From: CAYPPG01 sp964412555
GTDB taxonomy: Bacteria > Hinthialibacterota > Hinthialibacteria > Hinthialibacterales > Hinthialibacteraceae
DNA: 53,393 bases
Direction: 5' to 3'
NCBI GenBank assembly: GCA_964412555.1
Contig: CAYPPG010000054.1
Coordinates: 1 to 53,393 of the forward strand
Each line of letters begins with the position of its first letter. The first letter of the stretch is position 1. The notes under the pieces are model-generated. The model worked only from the letters and a program-made list of their open reading frames with translations. It did not search any database and had not been told where the DNA came from. Position numbers and translations under genes: made by a program. Below, piece by piece: positions 8,667 to 18,300 of this stretch.

Positions 8667-9248
8667 TTATTTTCCAACCAATGTCTCATCACATGGAAAA
8701 GACATTCTCGGTCCAAGACGGACGATGTCCCCAAAACTCCTCAATCCATTCGAGGCGTCATAGGAAAATACATTACCATAGGTGTTCGTCCCGTCCGGAC
8801 CAGCACTGGATAGCCTCCATTCAGCGCAACGGCGGGAAGGCGGTAAGATGGTCACACCGGCGACTCGAATCGTCCCTCGCGATTCTACATAATCATAGGT
8901 AGTATACGCTTCATGTTGACTTTCGTCGATTCGCGCGCCGGGGGGGCCGTAGATGAACGGATCTTGCGGTACCGAAGCAATATACGCTATCGGAGTGGTG
9001 AGGGGATAAAACCGGCGAGGCAGTGGATTCACGTTGGTGCCGTCCGTTTGTACCCAATACGGATAATGATTGTTGTCCATACGGTACATTTCCAAGGCGG
9101 TACCGAGCGCCTGCATGTCAGCTCGGGCGTTGGCGACTTTGGCTCGGACCTGAGCGTTCAAAAAATTCGGAACCGCGATTGCCGCTAAAATGCCGATGAT
9201 CGCGACAACGATCAATAGTTCGATCAAAGTAAAGGCGTTTCTGTTCAT
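8667..9248 (-). CDS. Type IV pilin/type II pseudopilin-like protein (GspG type)
   Basis: The 193-residue protein begins MNRNA then FTLIELLIVVAIIGILAAIAVP, a class III prepilin signal that is cleaved before the Phe by PilD-type peptidase. Position -1 is Ala rather than the usual Gly. The helix continues into ARADMQALGTALEMYRMDNN, as in GspG-like major pseudopilins. The mature head contains PLTTPIAYIASVPQDPF, a segment typical of the many stand-alone pseudopilins of Planctomycetes- and Hydrogenedentota-like genomes. An upstream TTG/ATG start at 9284 is possible, but GGGAG upstream of ATG 9248 fixes the start just before the signal. No secretion ATPase or other pilin genes are nearby. The 290 bases upstream (9249-9538) hold no gene; a minus-strand TTGACA at 9364-9369 lacks a well-placed -10. 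Confidence 0.88.
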   Translation of the reverse strand: MNRNAFTLIELLIVVAIIGILAAIAVPNFLNAQVRAKVANARADMQALGTALEMYRMDNNHYPYWVQTDGTNVNPLPRRFYPLTTPIAYIASVPQDPFIYGPPGARIDESQHEAYTTYDYVESRGTIRVAGVTILPPSRRCAEWRLSSAGPDGTNTYGNVFSYDASNGLRSFGDIVRLGPRMSFPCDETLVGK

Positions 9249-9538
9249 AATACGCTCCCACCCTATTATTGTTATTATAGTCACCGTACCGGATTTTCAG
9301 GGAAAGCCTCGATGAATGTTCACCTTTTGAATTATCGTGATGTTCTCATGACATAGTGCATACTGTCAAGTATATATGATGTGTTATGCTTGTATAACAA
9401 CAATTCTATTCATGTCTGAGTTCGGATTGGGCAGGATGGGGGAATATCCAGGATTTGGTTGGATGGTGAGTATACATATATAGGGGGTGTTGTTTAAATT
9501 ATGAAGTCACGAAATTGAATTTTCCGCCTTCTTACTGA

Positions 9539-12500
9539 TTACTGAAACAAACTCCAATCCTGCACATCCGTTCCCGGTTCCAAGCCGGCTGTTCGTATGA
9601 CATTGTTGTCTGAATCGGTAATATAGACCATCTCGTCATCGACAAACACTCCAGTTGGACTATTGAGTTTCGCTTGCTGGGCTGGACCACCGTCGCCGGC
9701 ATAACCAGGTCCGTTTCCGCCGGCAAATGTTGTAATGATGCCGCTGGTGGTGTCAATTTTTCGAATCGCTTCATTGTAAACATCCGCGATGAAAAGATTT
9801 CCATCCGGAGAAATGGATACGCTTAGCGGACTGTCCAACAGCGCTACTGTTGCCTGTCCGCCATCGCCTGTATAGCCATATGTATTCACTGTTCCGGCTA
9901 TCGTGGTAATGAGGCCGGTTGCGGCGTCGACTTTTCGGATGATTTCATTGCCGCTATCGACAATATACAAATTGTCCGATTCATCAAAGGCGATATCGAG
10001 CGGATAGGAAAGATCGGCTTCTGTAGCAGCCGCGCCTTCACCGGAAAATCCTTCATTTCCCGTCCCTGCAACAGTGGTAATGATACCTGTACTCAGATCC
10101 ACTTTTCGAATTCTGTGATTGAGTGTGTCGATGATAGCCAGATTCCCCTGGCTATCGAATTCAAGCCCCGATGGATGGTCGATTTTGGCATTTTGGGCGG
10201 GAAGATTATCCCCGATCCCTCCTCCGGCGATGGTTGTAATAATCCCTGAGGAATCGATTTTGCGGATCAAGTTGCTTTGATTATCCGTAATATAAATGTT
10301 TCCATCATCATCCATGGTCACTCCTGTGGGATGATTCAACGAGGCGTCGGTCGCCGGTCCACCGTCGCCGGATGAATTCGCATCACCGTTCCCGGCGATG
10401 GTGGAAATCATATTTCCTTCCACAACCCGCAAACGATGGTTTCTGGAATCTGCAATATATATTTTTCCGGCGGAATCGACGAAGACGTTTTCGGGATAAT
10501 GGAGTTGTTTTTCTTCATCCGTTAGATTCCCGTCTCCGTTGAAACCGGGGATTCCTGTTCCGACGATATTCGTCATTGTGGTAAACCCGCCTTCTCCGTC
10601 ACCGTTGATTCGGCGAATGCGATGATAAGTTTGATCTGCAATATAGAGGTTGATATCAGAGTCGACATATATGCTATGGATAAATCCAATCGGTGCCAAA
10701 AAAGCTTGCGCGCCATCGGCGCCGTCTCCCGACTGGCCGGTTCCAGCAACTGATGTGATCATTCCAGTCGTTGCATCAATTTTACGAATACGGTAATTAC
10801 CGGTATCGGCGATATAAAGGTTCCCTAATCGATCGACACATACACCGTCCGGATTGGATAATTCCGCTTGCAGGGCAGGACCGCCATCACCGCGCGAACC
10901 GTCATGCCCGTCTCCTGCTACTGTCGAAATGATACCTGTGTTGAGGTCCACTTTACGAATTACGTGATTACCGAGTTCTGCAAAGAAGAGCGATGTTTCA
11001 TCCGCATTGAGAGAGAGGCCTTCCGGTGTATCAAGTTCGGCTTCTACCGCCGGTCCACCGTCTCCTTCATATCCTTCCCGTCCGTTTCCGGCAATTGTGG
11101 AGATCGCACCGGAAGATGCATTGATTATTCGAATTCGGTGATTGCCGCTGTCGGAAATGTAAATGTTTCCATTGCTGTCAACCGTGATATTTTCCGGATC
11201 ATCTAGGTAGGCATTCAATGGATCCGAACCATCGCCGACACCACCACCGGCAAATGTTGTAATCACACCGGTTGAGGCATCAACTCGGCGGACACGATCG
11301 TTGTTCGTATCGGAGATATAAACATTCCCGGCTGCATCGAAGATGATATCGCTGGGATTGTCCAGTTCCGCTTCCGTTGCCGGGCCGCCGTCACCGCCGT
11401 ATCCTTGAATCCCGTTTCCTGCGAAAGTTGAAATGATCCCATCTGCATTCACGACTCGAATCCGGTCATGTAAGGAATCGGCAATGTAAAGATTCCCCGC
11501 CGAATCGCGTTTTGAACGGAACGGAAAGAATAATTTTGCTTGTGTCGCAGGAAGACCGTCTCCAACTCCGCCTCCGGCGATGGTGTTGATGATTCCGTCA
11601 CTGGCGTTGATTTTCCGGATCACGTTGTTTTCCGTATCCGCGACAAAAATATTGCCTTGCGAATCGACAAAAATACCATTCGGATGATTGAATGTAGCGG
11701 ACAAGGCAGGACCACCGTCACCCGAATACCCTTCGTTTCCATTCCCCGCAACGACAGAAACTGTTTCCCCGCTTATTTTGATGATGAGATCACCGTCGCT
11801 ATCCAGCAGGAAAAGGTCTCCTGATTCATCTATAAATAAATCTTCGCTATGATCGGTGAAACCGATATTTACGGTCTCGGAGAGAATTTCCATCGTGGAA
11901 TATTGTCCGGCGCCGCTATTGTTTATGATTCGAATGAAATCAAAGGAAATATCGGAAAGGTAAAGATTATCGTCGGAATCGGCGTTAATGCTGTGAATAT
12001 ATCCGATTGCCGTCGTGGCCGCGTCCCCTTCTTCGGCGGCATTTGCCTGTTCGCCTGTCCCAGCAATTGTGCTGATCATGCCGGTACCCATATCCACTTT
12101 CCGGATTCGGAAATTGCTAGTATCGGCAATATAGAGATTTCCCTGGGAGTCCACACAAACATCATCGGGATGGTTGAGTTGAGCCGTATTGGCAGCGATT
12201 CCATCTCCGTTATAACCGGCTGTCCCCGTTCCTGCGACAGTGGATATCATTCCGGTTGTGAGATCGATTTTTCGAACGGTATGGTTTCCTAATTCAGTGA
12301 AATACAGAGAGGATCCGTGTAGGCTCAATACTTCGGGGGTGTCGAGTACGGCATCGACCGCCGCTCCACCATCTCCGGAGTATCCTTCCATCCCAGTACC
12401 GGCGATTGTAGAGATTGCGCCTGTGGAATCCACTTTTCGGATCCTGTGGTGGTCGCTGTCGGTGATATAAAGATTACCAGCTTCATCAACCACAATATTT

Positions 12501-12694
12501 TCCGGTCGAGAAAGAGAGGCATTTTTGGCATCGGGGCCATCACCTACCCCTCCTCCTGCATAGGTAAAAATATCTTGACTTTGAACAGCACTACAGAATA
12601 GGAGGCCGAGAATGAGAAAAATCGGCAATCTTCCCATCCATTTTTGCAGGTTAAATCTTTTTTTACTGTTTGTCGCTTTTTTGTGATAGTTCAT
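9539..12694 (-). CDS. Large exported NHL-repeat beta-propeller protein
   Basis: The 1051-residue protein has an N-terminal signal segment (hydrophobic LPIFLILGLLFCSAVQS, cleavage near residue 39) and then only NHL repeats, about 17 by eye. Each repeat follows the pattern NPxGVxVDSxGNLYIADTxNHRIRKVD...GIITTIAGTG.GY.GDGGPA. The NHL units are themselves duplicated: seven-repeat blocks of about 438 residues recur (see findings). NHL propellers bind proteins, RNA or glycans and some are lyases; no catalytic domain is attached here. The C-terminus ends soon after the last repeat (PGTDVQDWSLFQ) with no sorting signal. It is divergent from the DUF6916/tail-collar operon. Secreted or periplasmic location is inferred from the signal sequence. 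Confidence 0.85.
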   Translation of the reverse strand: MNYHKKATNSKKRFNLQKWMGRLPIFLILGLLFCSAVQSQDIFTYAGGGVGDGPDAKNASLSRPENIVVDEAGNLYITDSDHHRIRKVDSTGAISTIAGTGMEGYSGDGGAAVDAVLDTPEVLSLHGSSLYFTELGNHTVRKIDLTTGMISTVAGTGTAGYNGDGIAANTAQLNHPDDVCVDSQGNLYIADTSNFRIRKVDMGTGMISTIAGTGEQANAAEEGDAATTAIGYIHSINADSDDNLYLSDISFDFIRIINNSGAGQYSTMEILSETVNIGFTDHSEDLFIDESGDLFLLDSDGDLIIKISGETVSVVAGNGNEGYSGDGGPALSATFNHPNGIFVDSQGNIFVADTENNVIRKINASDGIINTIAGGGVGDGLPATQAKLFFPFRSKRDSAGNLYIADSLHDRIRVVNADGIISTFAGNGIQGYGGDGGPATEAELDNPSDIIFDAAGNVYISDTNNDRVRRVDASTGVITTFAGGGVGDGSDPLNAYLDDPENITVDSNGNIYISDSGNHRIRIINASSGAISTIAGNGREGYEGDGGPAVEAELDTPEGLSLNADETSLFFAELGNHVIRKVDLNTGIISTVAGDGHDGSRGDGGPALQAELSNPDGVCVDRLGNLYIADTGNYRIRKIDATTGMITSVAGTGQSGDGADGAQAFLAPIGFIHSIYVDSDINLYIADQTYHRIRRINGDGEGGFTTMTNIVGTGIPGFNGDGNLTDEEKQLHYPENVFVDSAGKIYIADSRNHRLRVVEGNMISTIAGNGDANSSGDGGPATDASLNHPTGVTMDDDGNIYITDNQSNLIRKIDSSGIITTIAGGGIGDNLPAQNAKIDHPSGLEFDSQGNLAIIDTLNHRIRKVDLSTGIITTVAGTGNEGFSGEGAAATEADLSYPLDIAFDESDNLYIVDSGNEIIRKVDAATGLITTIAGTVNTYGYTGDGGQATVALLDSPLSVSISPDGNLFIADVYNEAIRKIDTTSGIITTFAGGNGPGYAGDGGPAQQAKLNSPTGVFVDDEMVYITDSDNNVIRTAGLEPGTDVQDWSLFQ

Positions 12695-12754
12695 AATTTC
12701 ACTTTACCTCGTTTCATTCTGTAAAGATTTTGGAATAATTTCTAACGAAATGGC

Positions 12755-12775
12755 TTATCTTGATAGACAAGATAA
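12755..12775. promoter_or_regulatory. Perfect inverted repeat in the divergent control region
   Basis: TTATCTTG (12755-12762) and CAAGATAA (12768-12775) form a perfect 8-bp dyad with a 5-base centre. It lies 60 bases upstream of the NHL gene in the 317-base AT-rich region (12695-13011) that separates it from the divergent DUF6916 operon. GTCTATCA, read on the minus strand through the centre, recurs on the plus strand at 12784-12791. It looks like an operator. Nothing else in this region could be called with confidence; a TTGACG at 12937-12942 lacks a good -10. Confidence 0.4.
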
Positions 12776-13011
12776 CTCAATTCGTCTATCATACACCTGA
12801 ATCAAAAGAATTTTAAGACTGGTAGCAAAATATTTGGGTATACTATACATGTATTTACTTTTTTAAATGTTTTTTCTCTAATCTAGATTTTTATTATACT
12901 CAAATAAAGATATTTTGTTTTTCCTATGGGTTGATCTTGACGAATAACAAATCCATCGATTAAGTAATAGTGGATAATATAAAGACTAAAAATAGTATAA
13001 GGATTGATGCA

Positions 13012-13437
13012 ATGAACATTTCTCGGTCGAATTTTTTGAAAACTATTGGTTCGTTTGCTGTTGCCGCATTCACTTCTCCTGCTTCCCTATTTGGAAATGA
13101 GAAAATGGGTGCTGATTCTGCGGATGGTATGCATGTGTCTACCTTTTCACCTCATTTGAACTCCTCTTTTCATGTCGTTCATGAGGAATTTCAACCCATT
13201 ACTTTGCAATTGATCGAAGCCTATGAAGAGATCGGGAATAGAAAAACTACTACCAAGGGGATCAAACCGGAAGCCTTTTCATTGATTTTCCGTGGTCCCA
13301 ATGATCAGCCGCTGGAACAAGATATTTATCGTTTGAAACATAAGCGGCTTGGAACTCATGAGTTGTTTCTTGTTCCTGTTGAACAGCAAACAAATCATGA
13401 AATCTTCTATCAAGCGGTTTTCTGCCGGCTGCCGTAA
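13012..13437 (+). CDS. DUF6916 family exported protein
   Basis: The 141-residue protein resembles the DUF6916 family: SLIFRGPNDQPLEQDIYRLK, then a HKRLGTHELFLVPVEQ-like strand and the closing YQAVFCRLP. The N-terminus (MNISRSNFLKTIGSFAVAAF) is a signal-like segment, with SRSNFLK recalling a degenerate Tat box rather than a true RR. ATG 13012 is preferred over the ATG at 12970 because AAGGA lies about 9 bases upstream and the hydrophobic segment then starts properly. DUF6916 genes are often next to tail-collar proteins, as here. The biochemical role of the family is not known to me. Confidence 0.7.
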   Translation: MNISRSNFLKTIGSFAVAAFTSPASLFGNEKMGADSADGMHVSTFSPHLNSSFHVVHEEFQPITLQLIEAYEEIGNRKTTTKGIKPEAFSLIFRGPNDQPLEQDIYRLKHKRLGTHELFLVPVEQQTNHEIFYQAVFCRLP

Positions 13438-13549
13438 TAAAGAGTGATTCTTAGAACAACATTCTTTTCTTTGTTTTTGAATATAATTCTTTCTTTGTGT
13501 TTTGGACAAATAAGAAACATTGGGTCTCATTTTTGAGAGGAGAAGGATT

Positions 13550-14077
13550 ATGAGTTATCCATTCTTAGGACAAATTATGCCTTGGGCAGGAAATTACGCT
13601 CCAGAAGGCTGGGCACTTTGTCACGGTCAATTGTTAGCCATAAACCAAAACCAAGCGCTCTTTTCTCTACTCGGTACCAACTATGGAGGAGATGGAATAA
13701 CTTCATTTGGTTTACCGGATTTACGCGGTCGAGTGCCCATCCATTTCGGGCAATCACCAACTGGCACTCAATATCCTTTAGGAATGAAAGGCGGGGCTGA
13801 ACAGGTCATGTTAACCCAAGAGGAAATGCCTGCTCATTCTCACGCCTTCGCATGTAACTCCGGCGATGGAGATCAAGTCTCTCCGGAAAACAATGTCGTT
13901 TCACAAGGTGGAGCACAAGGGAAACAATCGAGTCAATTCACGACCAGCCAGAATTCGACTATGGCGCAAAATATGCTTTCCACTGTTGGGAACAACTCCG
14001 CTCATAACAACATGCCGCCGTTTTTAGTCATCAACTATTGTATTGCGTTGACTGGCCTGTATCCGTCCAGAAATTAG
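13550..14077 (+). CDS. Tail-collar domain protein (MdpB-like), copy 1
   Basis: The 175-residue protein is a tail-collar protein of the COG4675/microcystin-dependent type. It opens FLGQIMPWAGNYAPEGWALC, continues with GQLLAINQNQALFSLLGTNYGGDG and LPDLRGRVPIHFG, has a His-rich hinge MPAHSHAF, and ends NMPPFLVINYCIAL.G.YPSRN. Such domains form the tips of phage tail fibres and also occur in free-standing bacterial sets of unknown function. Start: GAGAGGAGAAGG lies immediately upstream of ATG 13550; the earlier frame start at 13520 has no support. First of three equally long paralogues. Confidence 0.88.
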   Translation: MSYPFLGQIMPWAGNYAPEGWALCHGQLLAINQNQALFSLLGTNYGGDGITSFGLPDLRGRVPIHFGQSPTGTQYPLGMKGGAEQVMLTQEEMPAHSHAFACNSGDGDQVSPENNVVSQGGAQGKQSSQFTTSQNSTMAQNMLSTVGNNSAHNNMPPFLVINYCIALTGLYPSRN

Positions 14078-14106
14078 AACAAATTGGAAATTAAAAGGAG
14101 ATAAAA

Positions 14107-14634
14107 ATGTCAGATCCATTCATCGGACAAATCATGCCCTGGGCAGGCAATTTCGCTCCATACGGCTGGGCTTTTTGCAACGGTCAATTATTGGATATTA
14201 GCCAATTTACCGCCTTGTTTGCCATAATCGGAACAACATATGGCGGGAATGGACGCACGAACTTTGCTCTACCAAATATGCAAGGACGTATCCCCATTCA
14301 TGCCGGCCAGGGACCGGGATTGACACGTCGTTTTTGGGGTGAGACAGGGGGACAAGAATATGTTGAGTTAAGAGAACAAAACCTTCCACCGCACACGCAT
14401 TCTGTACAATGTAATCCCACCCCAGGTAGCCAAAAAGAACCGGTAGGCCGCAATCTTGCCGCGTTGGGAGTCGCGGGAAGAGGTGGTGTCCAATATGCGA
14501 GAATAGCAAACTCGACCATGGGAGGAGCCGCTGTTTCCACTACCGGCGGGAATCAAGGACATTACAATATGCCGCCTTTTCAGGTCGTTAATTATTGTAT
14601 AGCGTTAGTTGGAACTTTTCCATCCAGGAATTGA
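14107..14634 (+). CDS. Tail-collar domain protein (MdpB-like), copy 2
   Basis: The 175-residue paralogue of the preceding gene starts FIGQIMPWAGNFAPYGWAFC, followed by GQLLDISQFTALFAIIGTTYGGNG, LPNMQGRIPIHAG and the LPPHTHSV hinge, and ends NMPPFQVVNYCIALVG.FPSRN. It starts 29 bases after copy 1, behind AAAAGGAGAT. The segment between hinge and C-terminus (about 105-145) is the variable part across the three copies. That is where fibre-tip proteins carry their specificity, so a recognition role is plausible. No signal peptide is seen. Confidence 0.88.
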   Translation: MSDPFIGQIMPWAGNFAPYGWAFCNGQLLDISQFTALFAIIGTTYGGNGRTNFALPNMQGRIPIHAGQGPGLTRRFWGETGGQEYVELREQNLPPHTHSVQCNPTPGSQKEPVGRNLAALGVAGRGGVQYARIANSTMGGAAVSTTGGNQGHYNMPPFQVVNYCIALVGTFPSRN

Positions 14635-14668
14635 TGGATGCATAAAAACGTTAAAAAGGAGAAATACG

Positions 14669-15196
14669 ATGGTTGATCCATATATTGGTCAAATTATGCC
14701 GTGGGCAGGTAATTTCGCGCCTAGAAATTGGGCTTTTTGTGACGGGCAATTTATGGCCATCTCGCAAAATGATGCCCTTTTTTCCATTATAGGAACCATG
14801 TATGGCGGAGACGGCCATACAACTTTCGCTCTGCCCGATTTGAGAGGAAGAATGCCGATTCATTTCGGAGATGGTCCCGGATTGACTCCCCGGCAAATCG
14901 GTCAACGAGCGGGCACGGAAACCGCGTTCTTGGATGTCACTCAGATTCCCTCTCATAATCACGTACTCACCTGTAATTCGGGAGAGGGGGATCAGCAGAA
15001 TCCGTCCAATAACTATTTTGCGAGTGGAAAAATCGAATCGCTCGATACAACGCTTTATGAGGACACTGCAACGACAACCTTGAGTCAGCAAGCTGTGACT
15101 GCAGCGGGAGCTGGACAAGCACATACCAATATGCCTCCCTTTATCGCCATCAATTATTGCATTGCATTATACGGTGTTTATCCTCCCCGTTCTTAG
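14669..15196 (+). CDS. Tail-collar domain protein (MdpB-like), copy 3
   Basis: The third paralogue is again exactly 175 residues and starts YIGQIMPWAGNFAPRNWAFC, with GQFMAISQNDALFSIIGTMYGGDG, LPDLRGRMPIHFG and IPSHNHVL. It ends NMPPFIAINYCIALYG.YPPRS. ATG 14669 follows AAAAAGGAGAA; an in-frame start at 14609 would overlap copy 2. Last gene of the DUF6916-collar-collar-collar operon, which is closed by a strong hairpin at 15203. No baseplate, sheath or lysis genes are nearby, so it is not an obvious prophage. Confidence 0.88.
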   Translation: MVDPYIGQIMPWAGNFAPRNWAFCDGQFMAISQNDALFSIIGTMYGGDGHTTFALPDLRGRMPIHFGDGPGLTPRQIGQRAGTETAFLDVTQIPSHNHVLTCNSGEGDQQNPSNNYFASGKIESLDTTLYEDTATTTLSQQAVTAAGAGQAHTNMPPFIAINYCIALYGVYPPRS

Positions 15197-15202
15197 GAAC
15201 GG

Positions 15203-15229
15203 TAGGAGGTGAAGCAATATCACCTCCTA
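15203..15229. terminator. Strong hairpin between convergent genes
   Basis: TAGGAGGTGA (15203-15212) and TCACCTCCTA (15220-15229) form a perfect 10-bp stem with a 7-base loop, just after the last tail-collar gene and before the convergent peptidase gene. There is only a weak T-run after it. It may stop transcription from both sides. The stem contains a full AGGAGGTGA Shine-Dalgarno complement on both strands. Confidence 0.6.
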
Positions 15230-15309
15230 TACAATTGACGTTTTAATATTTCTGTTTATTACTCTTCCGCAATAAAGGTAGGCATCACTTGCCGTTGCTA
15301 CCTCTCGCT

Positions 15310-18300
15310 TTACATTTCAGGCAATTGATTGAAAGTGGATTCCAGTGCACTTTCATAAATCCTGACATCCGTAATCCGTACCCGCTCCGTATCCTGGCCG
15401 GCTATTTGGATAACGATGTTCATATCCCCTGGATTGGAGGCGGTAACAGCGGAGAGGAAGAGTGTTTCTTGTTCTCCGGTGTTCAACAACTGCAAGGGAA
15501 CATCCGATTGTGTCGCGCTGGGTCCGTTGCCGATCCATAATGTCAAGTTACCAGTTGCGCCGGAATCTTTGATCATGTCGACTTCCACATTGACACGGTT
15601 TGGAAATGTGCCTTGTGAATAATACGTAGCGAAACGAGCCGCCTTTTTATCCGCATCTTTTTCCAATACCAGAGTATCACCGTCCTGATAAGCATTACCG
15701 GCTTCTTGCGGATCAAGCCAGAGATTCGGAACCCACTCTGTAGGCTCAATCACATCCCCATTGGAAAGAGCATTCCCTTGCACAACGTATAAATTATCGG
15801 CGTATACAATGCTTTTATCCGAATCGCTGCCATTGAAAATAACCAGGAACGGCGTAACACGCGAGTATTGATTCCCGATCACAATTTCCGTCCGTTGCCA
15901 AACGCCCGGTTCATATTCGGGTACTTTACGCACCGTATATCCGGCGGCTCCGAATTGGTTATCCATTTCGGCATAGGCTCCGAGTGCGATTTGAAAGCCC
16001 TCCGCGGAGGCATTGTACCAAACTGAGATACTGACCGGATTTTCCAAAACAGTAATCGGTGAACCTGTCAATGTCAGCAATTCGCCCTGACTCGGGAGAC
16101 ATTTCAATCCCACACCGTTTGTTGCATTCGGTTGATCCTGATTGAAAGGTATCTCGGCGATAGTCACATCCGCATCCGCCGGTTGGGTGGAAAAGCCGTG
16201 ATCTTCCAAAGACGTTCCGAGAGGCTCGAAGGCATAATGATGTTCCGTCTGGGGTGGCGTCGGTGTTGGTGTATGCGTCGGAATTTCAGGAGTACTGGTA
16301 ACAACCGGCGTCGAAGTCGCGACAGGTTCCGGAGTATTCGTCGGTTCCACCGGTTCAGGACTGGGAGTATTTGTCGGCTCTTCCGGTCCTTGTGTCGGAG
16401 TGCCTGTCGGACCAGCCGGTTCGGGAGTGTTTGTCGGCTCCGCTGGTTCAGGGGTATTTGTCGGTTCGGATGGTTCCGGTGTATTCGTTGGTTCAACCGG
16501 TTGCGAAGTAGGACTTGCTGTCGGAGTCACCGGTTCTGGTGTTGGTGTATTCGGTGCAGGTGTATTCGTCGGGCCAACAGGAATTGGAGTTGGTGTATTT
16601 GTCGGTTCCACTGGTTCAGGAGGAGTATTTGTCGGAACGATCGGAGCCGGTGTCGGTGTATTCGTATTTGGTGGGATTGGCGTAATCGTCGGAGTATTGG
16701 ACGGAGTGTTCGTCGGCAAAGGCGTATTGCTCGGTGTCGGTGTCGGAATATCAATTTTATTCATGACCAAATCCACGCCGCCAGCATACGGACTGTTGCC
16801 GGAGTAATCGTCGGATTCAACGAGTAACCGGCTAGTGCTCTGCCCATCCGGTGCCTGATCCCAATCGAGAGTCACGGTAACCGTCTGCGAACCGCCTCCG
16901 GCAACCTCGAAAGGAGCCGCTGGTGACCATTCTACCCAAGAGGCTTCTGAATCGAGGGAGATCGAGTTGACAGCCAATGGAACCGAACCAAGATTTGAAA
17001 TGACAAATGAAGCCGTATCATTTGCATAACTGATCGCGACAGCTGTATAACCGGAGCTGCCCGGAGGGACATTCACGTTCGCGTCTTCAGAAATGAAACT
17101 TTGATACGTGCCATCGCCGTCTAAGTCGTGATAAAATATCCCATTACTGATCGATCCATTCCCACTTGCCCCAGACGATAATACAAATTGAGTGAACAGT
17201 GAAAACGTTCCTAAATTAGTAATGGAGGAGATTCCCTCGGTGAGATCGACAGCAACAGGTTTGCTATCATCGATGGCGATGGATGATCCACCATCATACT
17301 GAATTGTATAATGAGAAGTCCACGTTGGCTCATCTGAGTTACCGATTCCTCCCCGATGGGCAACCCGTCCCCGCTGCGAATGATTCAAACCGTTCACGGC
17401 AAACATTTGCGGGCGATAATCATCCCGATCATCGTTGTAAAATGCGTATCGGAAATAATTTTTAAAATAAACATCAGCAACCCACATAAATCCTCGGGTA
17501 CCGGTTCCGGTACTGTTATAAGTGCCCCAATTCGATCCCCAGGAATTGGTGATGAGAAACGCTCCATAGCGGGTTTCGCTTCCGGTATTGTAAGGCCGGT
17601 TATCATCATAACCAACAATCGTCATAGCATGATACCCCACAAGGCTTTCATTGGCATGAGAAAAGAGTACTCCATTTTGTATGCCGCGATTTTGGTTATC
17701 TCGCCAATAATACCAATTGGTATAAACAGGGCATTGCGTAACAGCGATATTTCCGTTTGCCAAGTGTTGTTTTATAGCAGCGATTCCACTATCGCTTGTC
17801 CCATAAATGGTGTAATTGTTGATGGTTCGGCGCTTGAGTGCATCGACCCAGGCTTCTTCGGAAGGCCAAGAGGTGTAATCACTGGAGGAATAAGGTTTCT
17901 TGCTCCAACTGCAACAACCAATTTCAGATAAACGCCTAACGGCTTCTGAAGTATAAGCGCCTTGATCCCTTCCCCCGTTTATGATCGGATACATAAAGGC
18001 AGGGCTGCAAATATTGTCATTATCACCACTGGCAGCATTTAAATTTTCATCTTTCGCCTGGGTGAACGTATTGTAATAATAACAAGCCGCCCAGCAGGTA
18101 CAGGAACCTTGGCCTCCTTGGCTGCGAACCGGCGGGAAAAATTGAGAAGCGGAGTTATCGACAGCGCTGGGAGTTCCTGCTTCTCCTGCCAACTGTGCCC
18201 GCATCATGGACAGACTGTTCGGCTCCAATTCGGTAGCCAAATCGAAATTATCTTGGATAAATTGTTCCTCTTCTTTGGTTGGAGGACTGGCGCCTAAACC

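Noticed and set aside
9364..9369. Minus-strand TTGACA as the pseudopilin promoter
   Set aside because: The nearest -10-like GATAAT is 27 bases away, so the spacing is wrong.
13012..15196. Tail-collar genes considered as a prophage remnant
   Set aside because: No capsid, sheath, baseplate, integrase or lysis gene is nearby, and the DUF6916 partner is typical of chromosomal sets.
16132..16827. Plus-strand open frames over the linker repeats (GVFVGSxGSGVFVG-type and Arg-rich products)
   Set aside because: They are antisense readings of the repeat that codes for PTNTPEP. Low-complexity repeats keep all frames open.
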